DNA of 64,000 nt from Brevundimonas sp. (lineage in GTDB: Bacteria > Pseudomonadota > Alphaproteobacteria > Caulobacterales > Caulobacteraceae), in assembly GCF_003248455.1 (NCBI RefSeq), contig NZ_QFNM01000015.1:16200-80199 (forward strand), in the 5' to 3' direction. The position numbers and the translations under genes were made by a program. A model generated the notes under the pieces. It made no database searches. It saw only the letters and a list, made by a program, of their open reading frames with translations, and was not told the DNA's origin. The stretch's first letter is position 1, and each line of letters begins with the position of its first letter. Positions 35,803-44,853 of the stretch are shown piece by piece.

Positions 35803-35924
35803 TTGACGCCTCTTCTCGCGCAATCGTGGCGGAAAGCCAACCGCTCGCCTAATCGGGGGCGATTGCGCTAAAGGCAGGCAGGCCGGGCGCGCGGCGTCCG
35901 GGTTCATGTGTTTTCGGGGTTTTC

Positions 35925-36725
35925 ATGTCGGACTGGCTGGCGGTTATCATCCTGGGTCTGGTCGAGGGGCTGACCGAGTTCATACCGGTGTCCTCCACCG
36001 GCCATATGCTGCTGCTGGGCCATTTCATGGGGTTCGAGAGCGCGGGCAAAACGTTCGAGATCGTCATCCAGCTGGGGGCGCTGCTGGCCATCGTCAGCGT
36101 CTATTTCAGGAAGCTGTGGACGCTGGCGACGCGCTGGCCGTTCGACCCGGAGGCGCGGCGGTTCCTGATCGGGCTCCTGGTCGCCTTTCTGCCGGCGATG
36201 GTGATCGGCTTTGCCGCCTACGACTTTATCAAGGGGGTGCTGTTCGAGACGCCCCAGGTGATCTGCATCGCCCTGATCGTGGGCGGCGTGATCCTGCTGG
36301 CCTTGGACCGGATGGACAAGGCGCCCCGCTGGCTGGACGCAGAGACCTATCCGATGCGGATATATTTCCTGATCGGCCTGTTCCAGTGCCTGGCCATGAT
36401 ACCCGGCGTGTCGCGATCCGGCGCCACCATCGCCGGCGGCCTGCTGCTGAAGACCGACAAGCGGTCGGCGGCCGAGTTCAGCTTCTTCCTGGCCCTGCCG
36501 ACCATGGGGGCGGCGGTGGCCTATGACCTTTTTAAGAACCACAGGACGCTGGACTTCAGCGACGTCGGCCTGATCGCCGTCGGTTTCGTGACGGCCTTCC
36601 TGGCGGCCCTGGCGGTGGTGCGGTTCCTGCTTGATTTCGTGTCCAGGCGCGGGTTCGGCGTCTTCGCCTGGTGGCGGATCGCGGTCGGGGTCGTGGGGCT
36701 GGTGCTGCTGCAAGCCGGGTTCTGA
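35925..36725 (+). CDS. uppP: undecaprenyl-diphosphatase UppP (BacA)
   Basis: Integral membrane enzyme that removes a phosphate from undecaprenyl diphosphate, recycling the lipid carrier for peptidoglycan and O-antigen. The 266 residues match the family. The signature [17 protein letters not shown] (residues about 15-31) holds the catalytic Glu and His. The second signature, [13 protein letters not shown], is near 162. Overproduction confers bacitracin resistance in known cases. The RsmC-like gene starts 4 bp after its stop, so the two are probably co-transcribed. Confidence 0.97.
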   Translation: MSDWLAVIILGLVEGLTEFIPVSSTGHMLLLGHFMGFESAGKTFEIVIQLGALLAIVSVYFRKLWTLATRWPFDPEARRFLIGLLVAFLPAMVIGFAAYDFIKGVLFETPQVICIALIVGGVILLALDRMDKAPRWLDAETYPMRIYFLIGLFQCLAMIPGVSRSGATIAGGLLLKTDKRSAAEFSFFLALPTMGAAVAYDLFKNHRTLDFSDVGLIAVGFVTAFLAALAVVRFLLDFVSRRGFGVFAWWRIAVGVVGLVLLQAGF

Positions 36726-36729
36726 GGCC

Positions 36730-37629
36730 ATGACCACGCTGCTCTATGGCCGCCCGCCGGCCGTCTTCGATCCGCCCGGCGACGCGATCCAGACCTCGCC
36801 CCTGATCCCGGATTCGGCGGCGCTGGAGGCGCAGGCGCCCGGATCGGCCGATGCGGCGATGATCTACGCCCCGCCCGGCGTGCTGGAGCGGCGCTATGTG
36901 CTGGCCCTGGCGCTGAGGGCGCTGAAGGTCGGCGGGCGGCTGGACGTCATGGCGCCCAAGGATCGGGGCGGCGCACGCCTGGGCAAGGAGCTGAAGGGCT
37001 TCGGCCTGGAGGTCGCCGAAACGGCCAAGGCGCATCACCGGCGCTGCGTCGTCATTCGCCCAGAGACGGTCGCGGTGCTGGACGAAGCCATCGCCGCGGG
37101 CGGACCCCAGATCGCGCCGGGGCTGGAGGCCTGGTCGCAGCCTGGGATATTCGCCTGGGACCGGATCGATCCGGGCTCGGCGCTTCTGGCCCGGCATTTG
37201 CCGCCGATGAAGGGCGAGGGGGTCGATCTGGGATGCGGATATGGGGCCCTGGCGACCGTGGTGCTGCGTTCGCCCGCGGTGACGAAGCTGAAACTGGTCG
37301 ACCTGGACCGTCGCGCCATCCGCGCCGCGCGCGAGAACGTCAAGGACGAACGGGCCAAGGTCTGGTGGGCCGACGCCCGCACCCTGGAGGCCAAAGGCGA
37401 CAAGGATTTCGTGGTCAGCAATCCGCCCTTCCACGACGGCGGGGCCGAGGACCGGCGGCTGGGCCAGGCCTTCGTGCGCAAGGCGGCCGACCTGCTGAAG
37501 AAGGGCGGGGTCGCCTGGATCGTGGCCAACCGCCACCTGCCCTATGAGGCGGAGCTGGACGCGGCGTTCAAGCGGGTGCGCGTCGTCGCCGACGAGGGCG
37601 GCTACAAGCTGTTCGAGGCCACCAAGTGA
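36730..37629 (+). CDS. RsmC/RlmG-type rRNA (guanine-N2) methyltransferase
   Basis: SAM-dependent methyltransferase of 299 residues. The C-terminal catalytic domain has the SAM loop VDLGCGYGALATVVL near residue 166, DLDRRAIRAARENV near 194 and the N2-guanine catalytic motif NPPFHDG near 233. A degenerate N-terminal methyltransferase-like domain precedes it, as in RsmC and RlmG. The probable target is a guanine in 16S or 23S rRNA; which one cannot be decided from the sequence alone. It follows uppP by 4 bp. Confidence 0.85.
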   Translation: MTTLLYGRPPAVFDPPGDAIQTSPLIPDSAALEAQAPGSADAAMIYAPPGVLERRYVLALALRALKVGGRLDVMAPKDRGGARLGKELKGFGLEVAETAKAHHRRCVVIRPETVAVLDEAIAAGGPQIAPGLEAWSQPGIFAWDRIDPGSALLARHLPPMKGEGVDLGCGYGALATVVLRSPAVTKLKLVDLDRRAIRAARENVKDERAKVWWADARTLEAKGDKDFVVSNPPFHDGGAEDRRLGQAFVRKAADLLKKGGVAWIVANRHLPYEAELDAAFKRVRVVADEGGYKLFEATK

Positions 37630-37641
37630 TTTTCCTTCCGT

Positions 37642-37809
37642 CTTCGTCATCCTCCGGCGAGCGCAGCGAGACCGGGGGACCCAGCGGCGCGCGCGAGCGC
37701 GAATCTGTCGCGGCGTTTCTCCTCGACCATCGGTGCGGCCGAACCATCGCCTTCGGCGCCGCCGGGTCCCCCGGTCTGCGCCGCAAGCGGCTTGCCGGAG
37801 GATGACGAA
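37642..37809. repeat. long imperfect inverted repeat in the rsmC-rsuA gap
   Basis: The left arm (37642-37689) and right arm (37757-37809) are complementary over about 45-50 bases with a few mismatches. Matching parts include CGTCATCCTCCGGC versus GCCGGAGGATGACG and ACCGGGGGACCC versus GGGTCCCCCGGT. It looks like a dispersed genomic repeat or small non-autonomous element. The right arm contains the first possible start codon of the pseudouridine synthase gene. Confidence 0.65.
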
Positions 37810-37813
37810 AGAC

Positions 37814-38566
37814 ATGGCCAAGACCCTGACCTCTCGCGTCGACCGCCTGCTGGGCTCGATGGGCTATGGCTCGCGCGCCGAGATGGCGCGGATGGCCAGG
37901 GCGGGCGGGATCGTGCTGGACGGGGCGGACCTGACCGACGTGTCCAGGCGGATCGCCGTGACGCCCGACCTGCCGACGCGGATGGAGATCGACGGGGAGC
38001 CGCTGGACCCCGTGCCGGGACTGGTGATCCTGCTGAACAAGCCCCTCGGAATGACCTGTTCGCACAAGGAGGAGGGGGCGTTGGTCTATGACATCCTGCC
38101 CGACCGGTGGCGCCGGCGCGATCCCGCGATCTCGACCATCGGGCGGCTGGACAAGCAGACGACGGGCCTTCTGCTGCTGACCGACGACGGCGACCTGCTG
38201 CACCGGGTCATCAGCCCCAAACGCCATGTGGCCAAGGTTTACCGAGCGGGGCTGGCGCGGCCGCTGGCGGGGACGGAAGGCGCGTTGTTCGCCTCGGGCG
38301 AACTGGTGCTTGAGGGCGAGGACAAGCCGCTGGCGCCGGCGGTGCTGGAGATCGTGACGCCGACGGAGGCGCTGTTGACGGTGACGGAAGGGCGCTATCA
38401 TCAGGTCCGGCGCATGTTCGCCGCCGTCGGCAACCACGTCGAGACCCTGCATCGCGAGCGGCTGGGCGGGCTGGTCCTGCCGGCCGATCTGGCGCCCGGA
38501 CAGTGGCGGCTGGCGACGGCGGATGAGGTCGCCTCGATTTTCACGGCGCCCGAGAGCGTGGGCTGA
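37814..38566 (+). CDS. RsuA/RluE-type pseudouridine synthase
   Basis: Converts a specific uridine in rRNA to pseudouridine. With the ATG at 37814 the product has 250 residues; an in-frame ATG at 37802 lies inside the repeat. An N-terminal S4 RNA-binding domain (RVDRLLGSMGYGSRAEMARM) precedes the catalytic domain. The catalytic Asp is in GRLDKQTTGLLLLTDDG near residue 113, with KVYRAGL and EGRYHQVRRMFAAVGNHV after it. RsuA (16S position 516) is the likeliest identity; RluE-like activity is the alternative. Confidence 0.9.
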   Translation: MAKTLTSRVDRLLGSMGYGSRAEMARMARAGGIVLDGADLTDVSRRIAVTPDLPTRMEIDGEPLDPVPGLVILLNKPLGMTCSHKEEGALVYDILPDRWRRRDPAISTIGRLDKQTTGLLLLTDDGDLLHRVISPKRHVAKVYRAGLARPLAGTEGALFASGELVLEGEDKPLAPAVLEIVTPTEALLTVTEGRYHQVRRMFAAVGNHVETLHRERLGGLVLPADLAPGQWRLATADEVASIFTAPESVG

Positions 38567-38606
38567 AGGTCTTGACGCCTGCGGGATCGGACGCGCAGGT
38601 CGAGGG

Positions 38607-39248
38607 ATGACCACCAAGATCAAGATCTGCGGCTTGACCACGGGCGAGACGTTGGACGCCGCCTTGGACGGCGGGGCCGATTTCGTCGGAGCGGTGGTGT
38701 TCCCGAAAAGCCCGCGCCATCTCGCGCCCGAGACGGCGGCCGAACTGTTCGCGCGGGCGCGGGGGCGGGCCGGGATCGTGGCGGTGACGGTCGATCCCGA
38801 CGACGCCCTGCTGGACGAGATCGCGCGGACGCTGAGGCCCGACTTCGTCCAGCTGCATGGATCGGAGACGCCGGCGCGGGCGGAACGGGTGCGGACGCTG
38901 ACGGGGGCGGGGGTCATCAAGGCCCTGCCGATCCGGCAGGCGGACGACTTCGCCGCCGCCGACGAATGGGATTATCACGCCGATCATCTGATGTTCGACG
39001 CCAAGCCGCCGGAGGGGTCGGGCCTGCCGGGCGGGATGGGGCACAGTTTCGACTGGACCCTGCTGGCGGACAAGGCGTTTCGCCATCCGTGGTTCCTGGC
39101 GGGCGGTCTGACCCCCGACAATGTCGCCGAGGCGCTGCGGATCACCGGCACGCCGATGGCGGACGTGTCCTCTGGCGTCGAAAGCGCGCCGGGTGTTAAG
39201 GACGCCAGCCGGATCGCGACCTTCATCCGAAACGCGCGCCGGTCGTAA
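38607..39248 (+). CDS. trpF: phosphoribosylanthranilate isomerase
   Basis: Third step of tryptophan synthesis: an Amadori rearrangement of phosphoribosylanthranilate. The 213-residue (beta/alpha)8 barrel starts with KIKICGL (catalytic Cys at residue 8) and has DFVQLHGSE near 84, LMFDAK (catalytic Asp) near 130, [15 protein letters not shown] near 165 and [14 protein letters not shown] near 187. It starts 41 bp after the pseudouridine synthase gene and 18 bp before trpB. No leader peptide or attenuator was seen in front of it. Confidence 0.97.
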   Translation: MTTKIKICGLTTGETLDAALDGGADFVGAVVFPKSPRHLAPETAAELFARARGRAGIVAVTVDPDDALLDEIARTLRPDFVQLHGSETPARAERVRTLTGAGVIKALPIRQADDFAAADEWDYHADHLMFDAKPPEGSGLPGGMGHSFDWTLLADKAFRHPWFLAGGLTPDNVAEALRITGTPMADVSSGVESAPGVKDASRIATFIRNARRS

Positions 39249-39265
39249 TTGCGACGCCTCCCCGC

Positions 39266-40525
39266 GTGAAAGTCGAAACCGTGAACGCTCAGACGCCTCT
39301 CCAAGCCGCCGATTCCGCCCCGCTGGCGAACGCCTACGCCTGGCCCGACGCCAAGGGACGGTTCGGCCCCTATGGCGGGCAGTTCGTCGCAGAGACCCTG
39401 ATGCCGCTGATCCACGAGCTGGATGCGGCCTATAAGGCGGCCAAGGCGGATCCCGGCTTCCAGGCCGAGCTGGACGGTTTCCTGACCCACTATGTCGGTC
39501 GCGAAAGCCCGCTGTATTTCGCCGAACGGCTGACCGAGCATTTCGACGGGGCGAACATCTGGCTGAAGCGCGAGGACCTGAACCACACGGGCGCGCACAA
39601 GATCAACAACTGCATGGGCCAGATCCTCTTGGCCCGTCGCATGGGCAAGACCCGGATCATCGCCGAGACCGGCGCGGGTCAGCACGGGGTGGCCTCGGCG
39701 ACCGTGTCGGCGCGGTTCGGCCTGCCCTGCACCGTCTATATGGGGGCGGTGGACGTGGAGCGGCAGCAGCCGAACGTCTTCCGCATGCGGCTGCTGGGGA
39801 CCGAGGTCTTTCCCGTCACCGCCGGAGCCGCGACCCTGAAGGATGCGATGAACGAGGCGATGCGCGACTGGGTCACGAACGTCTCGGACACCTATTACAT
39901 CATCGGCACGGCGGCGGGGCCGCATCCGTACCCAGCCATGGTGCGCGACTTCCAGTCGGTCATCGGCAAGGAGATCAAGACCCAGTCGCTGGCCCAGATG
40001 GGCAAGCTGCCCCAGGCCGTCGTGGCCTGCATCGGCGGCGGATCGAACGCCATCGGCGCCTTCCACCCCTTCATCGAGGACGAGGGCGTGCGGCTGATCG
40101 GGGTCGAGGCGGCGGGTTACGGCCTGGACACGCCCGACCATGCGGCGTCGCTGAAGGGCGGGCGGCCTGGCGTGCTGCACGGCAACCGGACCTATCTGCT
40201 CCAGGACGACGACGGCAACATCGTCGAAGGGCATTCGATCTCGGCGGGTCTGGACTATCCGGGCATCGGGCCGGAACACGCCTGGCTGCACGACATCGGC
40301 CGGGCCGAATATCGTTCGGCGACCGACGACGAGGCGCTGGAGGCGTTCCAGCTGTGCTCCAAGCTGGAGGGGATCATCCCCGCCCTGGAACCCGCCCACG
40401 CCCTGGCGCGGACCGGCGAGATCGCCAAGGAAGTTGGAAAGAACGGCGATGTGGTGCTGCTGATGTCGGGACGCGGCGACAAGGACATCTTCCAGGTCGC
40501 CAAACATCTGGGAGTGGAATTGTGA
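39266..40525 (+). CDS. trpB: tryptophan synthase beta chain
   Basis: PLP enzyme that joins indole and serine in the alpha2-beta2 synthase complex. The 419 residues match the family. The PLP lysine lies in [11 protein letters not shown] near residue 108, the carboxylate loop in ETGAGQHG near 131, and the phosphate-binding loop in [13 protein letters not shown] near 254. A GTGA overlap couples it to a small secreted-protein gene that separates it from trpA, an uncommon arrangement. Confidence 0.98.
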   Translation: MKVETVNAQTPLQAADSAPLANAYAWPDAKGRFGPYGGQFVAETLMPLIHELDAAYKAAKADPGFQAELDGFLTHYVGRESPLYFAERLTEHFDGANIWLKREDLNHTGAHKINNCMGQILLARRMGKTRIIAETGAGQHGVASATVSARFGLPCTVYMGAVDVERQQPNVFRMRLLGTEVFPVTAGAATLKDAMNEAMRDWVTNVSDTYYIIGTAAGPHPYPAMVRDFQSVIGKEIKTQSLAQMGKLPQAVVACIGGGSNAIGAFHPFIEDEGVRLIGVEAAGYGLDTPDHAASLKGGRPGVLHGNRTYLLQDDDGNIVEGHSISAGLDYPGIGPEHAWLHDIGRAEYRSATDDEALEAFQLCSKLEGIIPALEPAHALARTGEIAKEVGKNGDVVLLMSGRGDKDIFQVAKHLGVEL

Positions 40526-41007
40526 AGCCTGTTCTTCTGGCCGCGAGCGCCGCGCTCGCCCTGTCCGCCGCCGCCGTCCAGGCCCAGGCCGCCGTCCAGA
40601 CGCCGCCGCCGGCTGCGGCCCGGCCGGCGCCGCAGGGCGGACCGGCCGATGTCGGCCTGCTGCCCGGCGCGGAACTGGCGGCCGATTGCGGCGCGCTGAA
40701 CAATCTGGCCGGGCGCGCCTGGTGCGTGACGGCTCAACTGGGCCAGATCGGCGCCCTGGCCGACGCCTATATCGCCGACCTGGCGAGCAAGGGCTGGCTG
40801 GCGGCCGGCGGCGACGAGAACCGCGTCGTCTTCGTCAAGCGCCGCGCGGCCGGCGGCTGCGACGGCATGCAGATGGTCGCCTTCTACGACACGACCAAGA
40901 CCGCCGTCGCCGAACTGCCCGCCTATCTGGGCTTCGCCACCATTCCCGGCGACGTCTGCGCCGCGCAATCGGCCGCGCCGGCCGCCGCCGGATCGCTGTC
41001 GCAATGA
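40522..41007 (+). CDS. hypothetical secreted protein inserted between trpB and trpA
   Basis: No family was recognised. The GTG start overlaps the trpB stop (GTGA) and the stop overlaps the trpA start (ATGA), so all three genes are translationally coupled. The 161-residue product has a clear Sec signal peptide ([22 protein letters not shown]), a Pro/Ala linker and a domain with four cysteines ([33 protein letters not shown]), probably two disulfides in the periplasm. Nothing about it suggests a role in tryptophan synthesis. Being cut off from the rest of the envelope gene set, its placement is odd. Confidence 0.75.
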   Translation: MKPVLLAASAALALSAAAVQAQAAVQTPPPAAARPAPQGGPADVGLLPGAELAADCGALNNLAGRAWCVTAQLGQIGALADAYIADLASKGWLAAGGDENRVVFVKRRAAGGCDGMQMVAFYDTTKTAVAELPAYLGFATIPGDVCAAQSAAPAAAGSLSQ

Positions 41008-41846
41008 CCACCGCCCGAATCGACGCGCGCTTTCAGGCGCTGAAGGCCGAGGGCCGTGCGGCCTTCATTCCCTATGTGATGGGGGGCGATCCGTCGCGGG
41101 ATGAGGCGCTGGCGATCCTGAAGGGGCTGCCGGCCGCCGGGGCGGACATCATCGAGCTGGGCTTTCCGTTCAGCGATCCGATGGCCGAGGGGCCGCCGAT
41201 CCAGAAGGCGGCGATCCGAGGGCTGACGGCCGGGTTCGGCCTGCGGTCGACGATGGATCTGGCCAGGGATTTCCGCAAAGGCGACGACGCCACGCCGATC
41301 GTGCTGATGGGCTATCTGAACCCGATCGAGAGCCTGGGCTACGACGCCTTCGCCGCCTATGCGGCCGACTGCGGCATCGACGGGCTGATCGTGGTGGATT
41401 GCCCGCCGGAAGAGGCCGGGCCGCTGGTCGAGGCGCTGGACAAGGTTTCGATCGCGCTGATCCGCCTGGCGACGCCGACCTCGGACGACGCGCGTCTGAA
41501 GGTGGTGGTCCAGGGGACGTCGGGCTTCGTCTATTATGTCGCCGTGGCGGGCGTGACCGGGGTCAAGGAGGCGGACGCCGATATAGTGGCCCCGGCCGTG
41601 GCGCGGGTGCGGGCGGCCTCGGGCCTGCCGGTCGCGGTCGGCTTCGGCATCAAGACGCCGGAACGGGCCGCCGCCATCGCCAGGGTGGCCGATGCGGTGG
41701 TGGTGGGCTCGGCCCTGGTGGACGAGGTGGCCGCCGCGCTGGAGGCGAACGAAGCGGCCGCCCCGCGCGTTCTGGCCCGGGTCAAGGCCCTGGGCGACGC
41801 CGTGCGGTCTGTCGTGACTAGTGCTTCCGTGGCGGAAACCGTCTAA
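41004..41846 (+). CDS. trpA: tryptophan synthase alpha chain
   Basis: Cleaves indole-3-glycerol phosphate and passes indole to TrpB. The 280-residue TIM barrel has the catalytic Glu in DIIELGFPFSDPMAEGPPIQ near residue 49, the second acidic residue in LMGYLNP and VVDCPPEEA, and the phosphate site in VGFGIKTPE near 213. The ATG overlaps the stop of the preceding secreted-protein gene. It is followed 10 bp later by accD. Confidence 0.97.
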   Translation: MTTARIDARFQALKAEGRAAFIPYVMGGDPSRDEALAILKGLPAAGADIIELGFPFSDPMAEGPPIQKAAIRGLTAGFGLRSTMDLARDFRKGDDATPIVLMGYLNPIESLGYDAFAAYAADCGIDGLIVVDCPPEEAGPLVEALDKVSIALIRLATPTSDDARLKVVVQGTSGFVYYVAVAGVTGVKEADADIVAPAVARVRAASGLPVAVGFGIKTPERAAAIARVADAVVVGSALVDEVAAALEANEAAAPRVLARVKALGDAVRSVVTSASVAETV

Positions 41847-41856
41847 GAGCGCGCGG

Positions 41857-42747
41857 ATGAACGACAAGACCAAGCCTCAGGAAAAGCGCGTCGGCTGGCT
41901 CAGCCGCTTCGCTCCCGGCGTGCGCAAGATCGTCTCGCGCCGCGATACGCCCGACAATCTGTGGGTCAAGGACCCCGACAGCGGCGAGATGCTGTATCGG
42001 CCGGACCTGGAGACGGCCCTGTGGGTCACGCCGTCCGGCCGCCATATGCGGATCGATGCGCCGACGCGGCTGAAGGCCACCTTCGACGGCGGCGTGTTCG
42101 AAGCTGTCGACAGCCCCGATGTGCCCGAGGACCCGCTGAAATTCTCGGACGGCAAATCCTACAAGGACCGGCTGAACGCGGCGCGCAAGGCGGCGGGCCG
42201 CAAGGACACCATGGCCATCGGCGTCGGCCCCGTCGGCGGCCAGATGGCGGTGGTGATCGTCCAGGACTTCACCTTCATGGGCGGGTCGCTGGGCATGGCG
42301 GCGGGCGAGGCCTTCATCAAGGCCGCGCGCGAGGCCGTGGCCCGCAAGCTGCCGCTGGTCTGTTTCACCGCCGCCGGCGGCGCGCGGATGCAGGAGGGCG
42401 CCCTGTCGCTGATGCAGATGGCGCGCACCACCCTGGCCGTCGAGGAGCTGAAACAGGCGAAACTGCCCTACGCCGTGGTCCTGACCGACCCGACGACGGG
42501 CGGGGTGACGGCCTCCTACGCCATGCTGGGCGACGTGCATCTGGCCGAGCCGGGCGCCCTGATCGGCTTCGCCGGCCCGCGCGTAATCGAGGCCACCATC
42601 CGCGAGAAACTGCCCCCCGGCTTCCAGCGCGCCGAATATCTGCAGGAAAAGGGCATGGTGGACCGGGTGGTGACGCGCGCCGACCTGCCGCGCACCCTGG
42701 GCCAGATTCTGTCCATGCTGATGGGCGGGACGCGCCAGGCGGCCTGA
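41857..42747 (+). CDS. accD: acetyl-CoA carboxylase carboxyltransferase subunit beta
   Basis: With AccA, transfers carboxyl from biotin to acetyl-CoA to make malonyl-CoA for fatty acid synthesis. The 296-residue protein has the crotonase-like carboxyltransferase core: FMGGSLGMAAGEAFIKAARE, CFTAAGGARMQEGALSLMQM and ASYAMLGDVHLAEPGALIGF. The N-terminal four-cysteine zinc ribbon of E. coli AccD is not conserved; the equivalent LWVKDPDSGEMLYR and VTPSGRHMRI segments have no cysteine. The ATG at 41857 is preferred to a GTG 36 bases upstream. It sits in the trpFBA-accD-folC operon typical of Caulobacterales. Confidence 0.96.
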   Translation: MNDKTKPQEKRVGWLSRFAPGVRKIVSRRDTPDNLWVKDPDSGEMLYRPDLETALWVTPSGRHMRIDAPTRLKATFDGGVFEAVDSPDVPEDPLKFSDGKSYKDRLNAARKAAGRKDTMAIGVGPVGGQMAVVIVQDFTFMGGSLGMAAGEAFIKAAREAVARKLPLVCFTAAGGARMQEGALSLMQMARTTLAVEELKQAKLPYAVVLTDPTTGGVTASYAMLGDVHLAEPGALIGFAGPRVIEATIREKLPPGFQRAEYLQEKGMVDRVVTRADLPRTLGQILSMLMGGTRQAA

Positions 42748-42752
42748 CCGCC

Positions 42753-44039
42753 GTGGACCCGATCTCCGAGCGCCTGCGGGCGCGGCATCCGCAACGGATC
42801 GACTTGTCCCTGGACCGGATGAGGACGCTGTGCGCCGCCCTGGGCGATCCGCAGCACCGCTTGCCGCCGGTGGTTCATGTGGCGGGCACCAACGGCAAGG
42901 GATCGACCGTGGCCCTGATCCGGGCCATCGCCGAGGCGGCGGGTCTGCGGGTCCATGCCTATACCTCGCCCCATCTGGTGCGGTTCAACGAGCGGATCCG
43001 GCTGGCCGGCAAACTGATCGAGGACGCGGCGCTGAACGCCGTCCTGGACCGGATCGAAGCCGTCATGGCCCAGACCGACAGCGAGGCCACGGTGTTCGAA
43101 AGCACCACCGCCGCCGCCTTCCTGGCCATGAGCGAGACGCCCGCCGACCTGGCCGTGATCGAGGTGGGGTTGGGCGGGGTGCTGGACGCCACCAATGTCA
43201 TCGAACGCCCGCTGCTGAGCGTGATCGCGCCGGTCGACTACGACCACGCCGAGTTCCTGGGGACCGATCTGGCCGGCATCGCCTCGGAGAAGGCGGGGGT
43301 TCTGAAGGCCGGGGCGCCGGCGGTGATCGCGCGTCAGCGGGAAGAGGCTATGGCCGCCATCGAACGGCGCGCAGCCGACGTCCATGCGCGGCTGACGGTG
43401 CTGGGGGTCGATTTCGACGCCTGGGCCGAGCGGGGCGGCATGGCGTTCCAGACGGCGGACCTGTTCATGGACCTGCCGGCGCCGGCCCTGGCGGGGGCGC
43501 ACCAGATCGACAATGCGGCCCTGGCCGTGGCGGCGGCCATCGAACTGGACCTGCCGGAAGCCGCGATCGCCGAGGGGCTGCGGACCGTGCGCTGGCCCGC
43601 GCGGCTGCAACGGCTTTCGGCCGGTCCTTATGGCGAGGCGGCCAGGGCGGCGGAGGCCGAACTGTGGCTGGACGGCGGGCACAATCCCCACGCCGGACGC
43701 GCGCTGGCCGCCTTCCTGGCCGAGCGGCAGGCGCGGGCGCCGCGTCCCCTGGCCCTGATCTGCGGCATGCTGGCCAACAAGGACGCGGGCGGCTTCTTCG
43801 CGGCCCTGAAGGACAGTCACGCCACGGTCTTCACCGTCGGCTTCGACGGGGCGGCGGCCGACCCTGCCAGCCTGGCCGCCGTGGCGCGCGGTCACGGGCT
43901 TGCGGCGACGCCTGCCGGATCGGTCGGCGAGGCGCTGGACCTGGCCCTGCGCCTGGGCGCCGGCCGCGTCGCCATCTGCGGCTCCCTGTATCTGGCGGGC
44001 GAGGTGCTGGGCGCCAGCCAAGCGACCTGGCCGGATTAG
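42753..44039 (+). CDS. folC: bifunctional dihydrofolate synthase/folylpolyglutamate synthase
   Basis: ATP-dependent Mur-ligase-like enzyme that adds glutamate to dihydropteroate and folates. The 428-residue protein starts at GTG 42753, 5 bp after accD. The P-loop HVAGTNGKGST lies near residues 43-53, SPHLVRFNERI near 70-80, FESTTAAAF near 115, the central VGLGGVLDATNV near 137 and the Mur-type IDNAALA near 252. LDGGHNPHAGRA near 306 is the C-terminal signature. It is the last gene of the trp-acc-fol operon. Confidence 0.95.
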   Translation: MDPISERLRARHPQRIDLSLDRMRTLCAALGDPQHRLPPVVHVAGTNGKGSTVALIRAIAEAAGLRVHAYTSPHLVRFNERIRLAGKLIEDAALNAVLDRIEAVMAQTDSEATVFESTTAAAFLAMSETPADLAVIEVGLGGVLDATNVIERPLLSVIAPVDYDHAEFLGTDLAGIASEKAGVLKAGAPAVIARQREEAMAAIERRAADVHARLTVLGVDFDAWAERGGMAFQTADLFMDLPAPALAGAHQIDNAALAVAAAIELDLPEAAIAEGLRTVRWPARLQRLSAGPYGEAARAAEAELWLDGGHNPHAGRALAAFLAERQARAPRPLALICGMLANKDAGGFFAALKDSHATVFTVGFDGAAADPASLAAVARGHGLAATPAGSVGEALDLALRLGAGRVAICGSLYLAGEVLGASQATWPD

Positions 44040-44082
44040 CGCCGACCTTCCCTCCCCGGAACGGGGATTGAGAATAGGCGGG

Positions 44083-44259
44083 CTATTTGCTCATCCAGGG
44101 TCGGGACTTTCCGGCCTCGATCCGGGCGTTCTGCTCGCGCTGGAAACGGCCGCCGCGCGGCGGCTTGGGGCGACCGGCCAGCTTGGCGTTTTTCAGGCGC
44201 AGAGCCTTTTGCACCGGCGTTTCGCCGGGGATGTCGTCAGGCGTGTCCTGGTCGCTCAT
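44083..44259 (-). CDS. small hypothetical basic protein (58 aa)
   Basis: A 58-residue frame reading MSDQDTPDDIPGETPVQKAL at the start, then RLKNAKLAGRPKPPRGGRFQ and ending GKSRPWMSK. The acidic N-terminus followed by a basic Pro/Gly/Arg-rich C-terminus is typical of conserved small proteins of alphaproteobacteria, and the codon use is regular. It lies between the folC stop and the convergently placed start region, on the same strand as trxA. Function unknown; an RNA- or ribosome-binding role is only a guess from charge. Confidence 0.65.
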   Translation of the reverse strand: MSDQDTPDDIPGETPVQKALRLKNAKLAGRPKPPRGGRFQREQNARIEAGKSRPWMSK

Positions 44260-44333
44260 GGCGTATCCTTAGCATGAAAAACGCCCGCCGGTCGGAACCG
44301 GCGGGCGCGATCTTAGATCCGGCGGAGGGGGGA

Positions 44334-44645
44334 TCAGGCGTCGGCCTTGACGCCGGCCTCGGCCAGCCATTCGACGATCTTGCCCTTGGGCATGGCGCCG
44401 ACCTTCATCGAGGTCATCTGGCCGTCCTTGAACAGCATCAGGGTGGGGATGCCCATGGGGCTGTCGTCGATATTGACCTTGGCCACCGTGACCTGGCCGC
44501 CCAGTTCGTCGGCGATCTGCTCCAGCGCGGGACCGATCTGTTTGCACGGGCCGCACCATTCGGCCCAGAAATCGACCAGGACCGGGGTCGAGGCCTTCAG
44601 GACGTCGGCGTCGAAGCTTTCGTCGGTGACTTTTACCGTCGCCAT
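44334..44645 (-). CDS. trxA: thioredoxin, with short internal deletion
   Basis: Small redox protein that reduces disulfides in the cytosol using thioredoxin reductase. It has the active site [11 protein letters not shown] near residues 26-36 and the cis-Pro in GIPTLMLF near 68. The protein is 103 residues long. Between KVNIDDSP and GIPT only Met is present, where thioredoxins normally have eight or nine more residues (pattern xxYGVR). That removes most of helix 3 before the cis-Pro loop. The reading frame is kept. The start at 44645 gives the usual [11 protein letters not shown] beginning. Confidence 0.93.
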   Translation of the reverse strand: MATVKVTDESFDADVLKASTPVLVDFWAEWCGPCKQIGPALEQIADELGGQVTVAKVNIDDSPMGIPTLMLFKDGQMTSMKVGAMPKGKIVEWLAEAGVKADA

Positions 44646-44853
44646 AGATGGTTCCTTGGGGCGCTGTCGTTCGGCTCGCGGAGTCGAGCGGCTCGAGCGC
44701 GATAGGGGTTGTCCGGCCTGTCCGGGTTCGCTGGCAGATGTGGGAGCGAATCGCGGGCAAATCAACTCTTCCACTCCATGACCCGTCAAGCCCAAGCGCC
44801 GGTTGCGGCCGAGGGCACCTTCGTTGAGGCACTTCGAGCAACTGAAAAGAACT

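Noticed and set aside
38567..38606. Possible trp attenuator or leader peptide before trpF
   Set aside because: The 40-bp gap has no Trp codons in a short frame and no paired hairpins.
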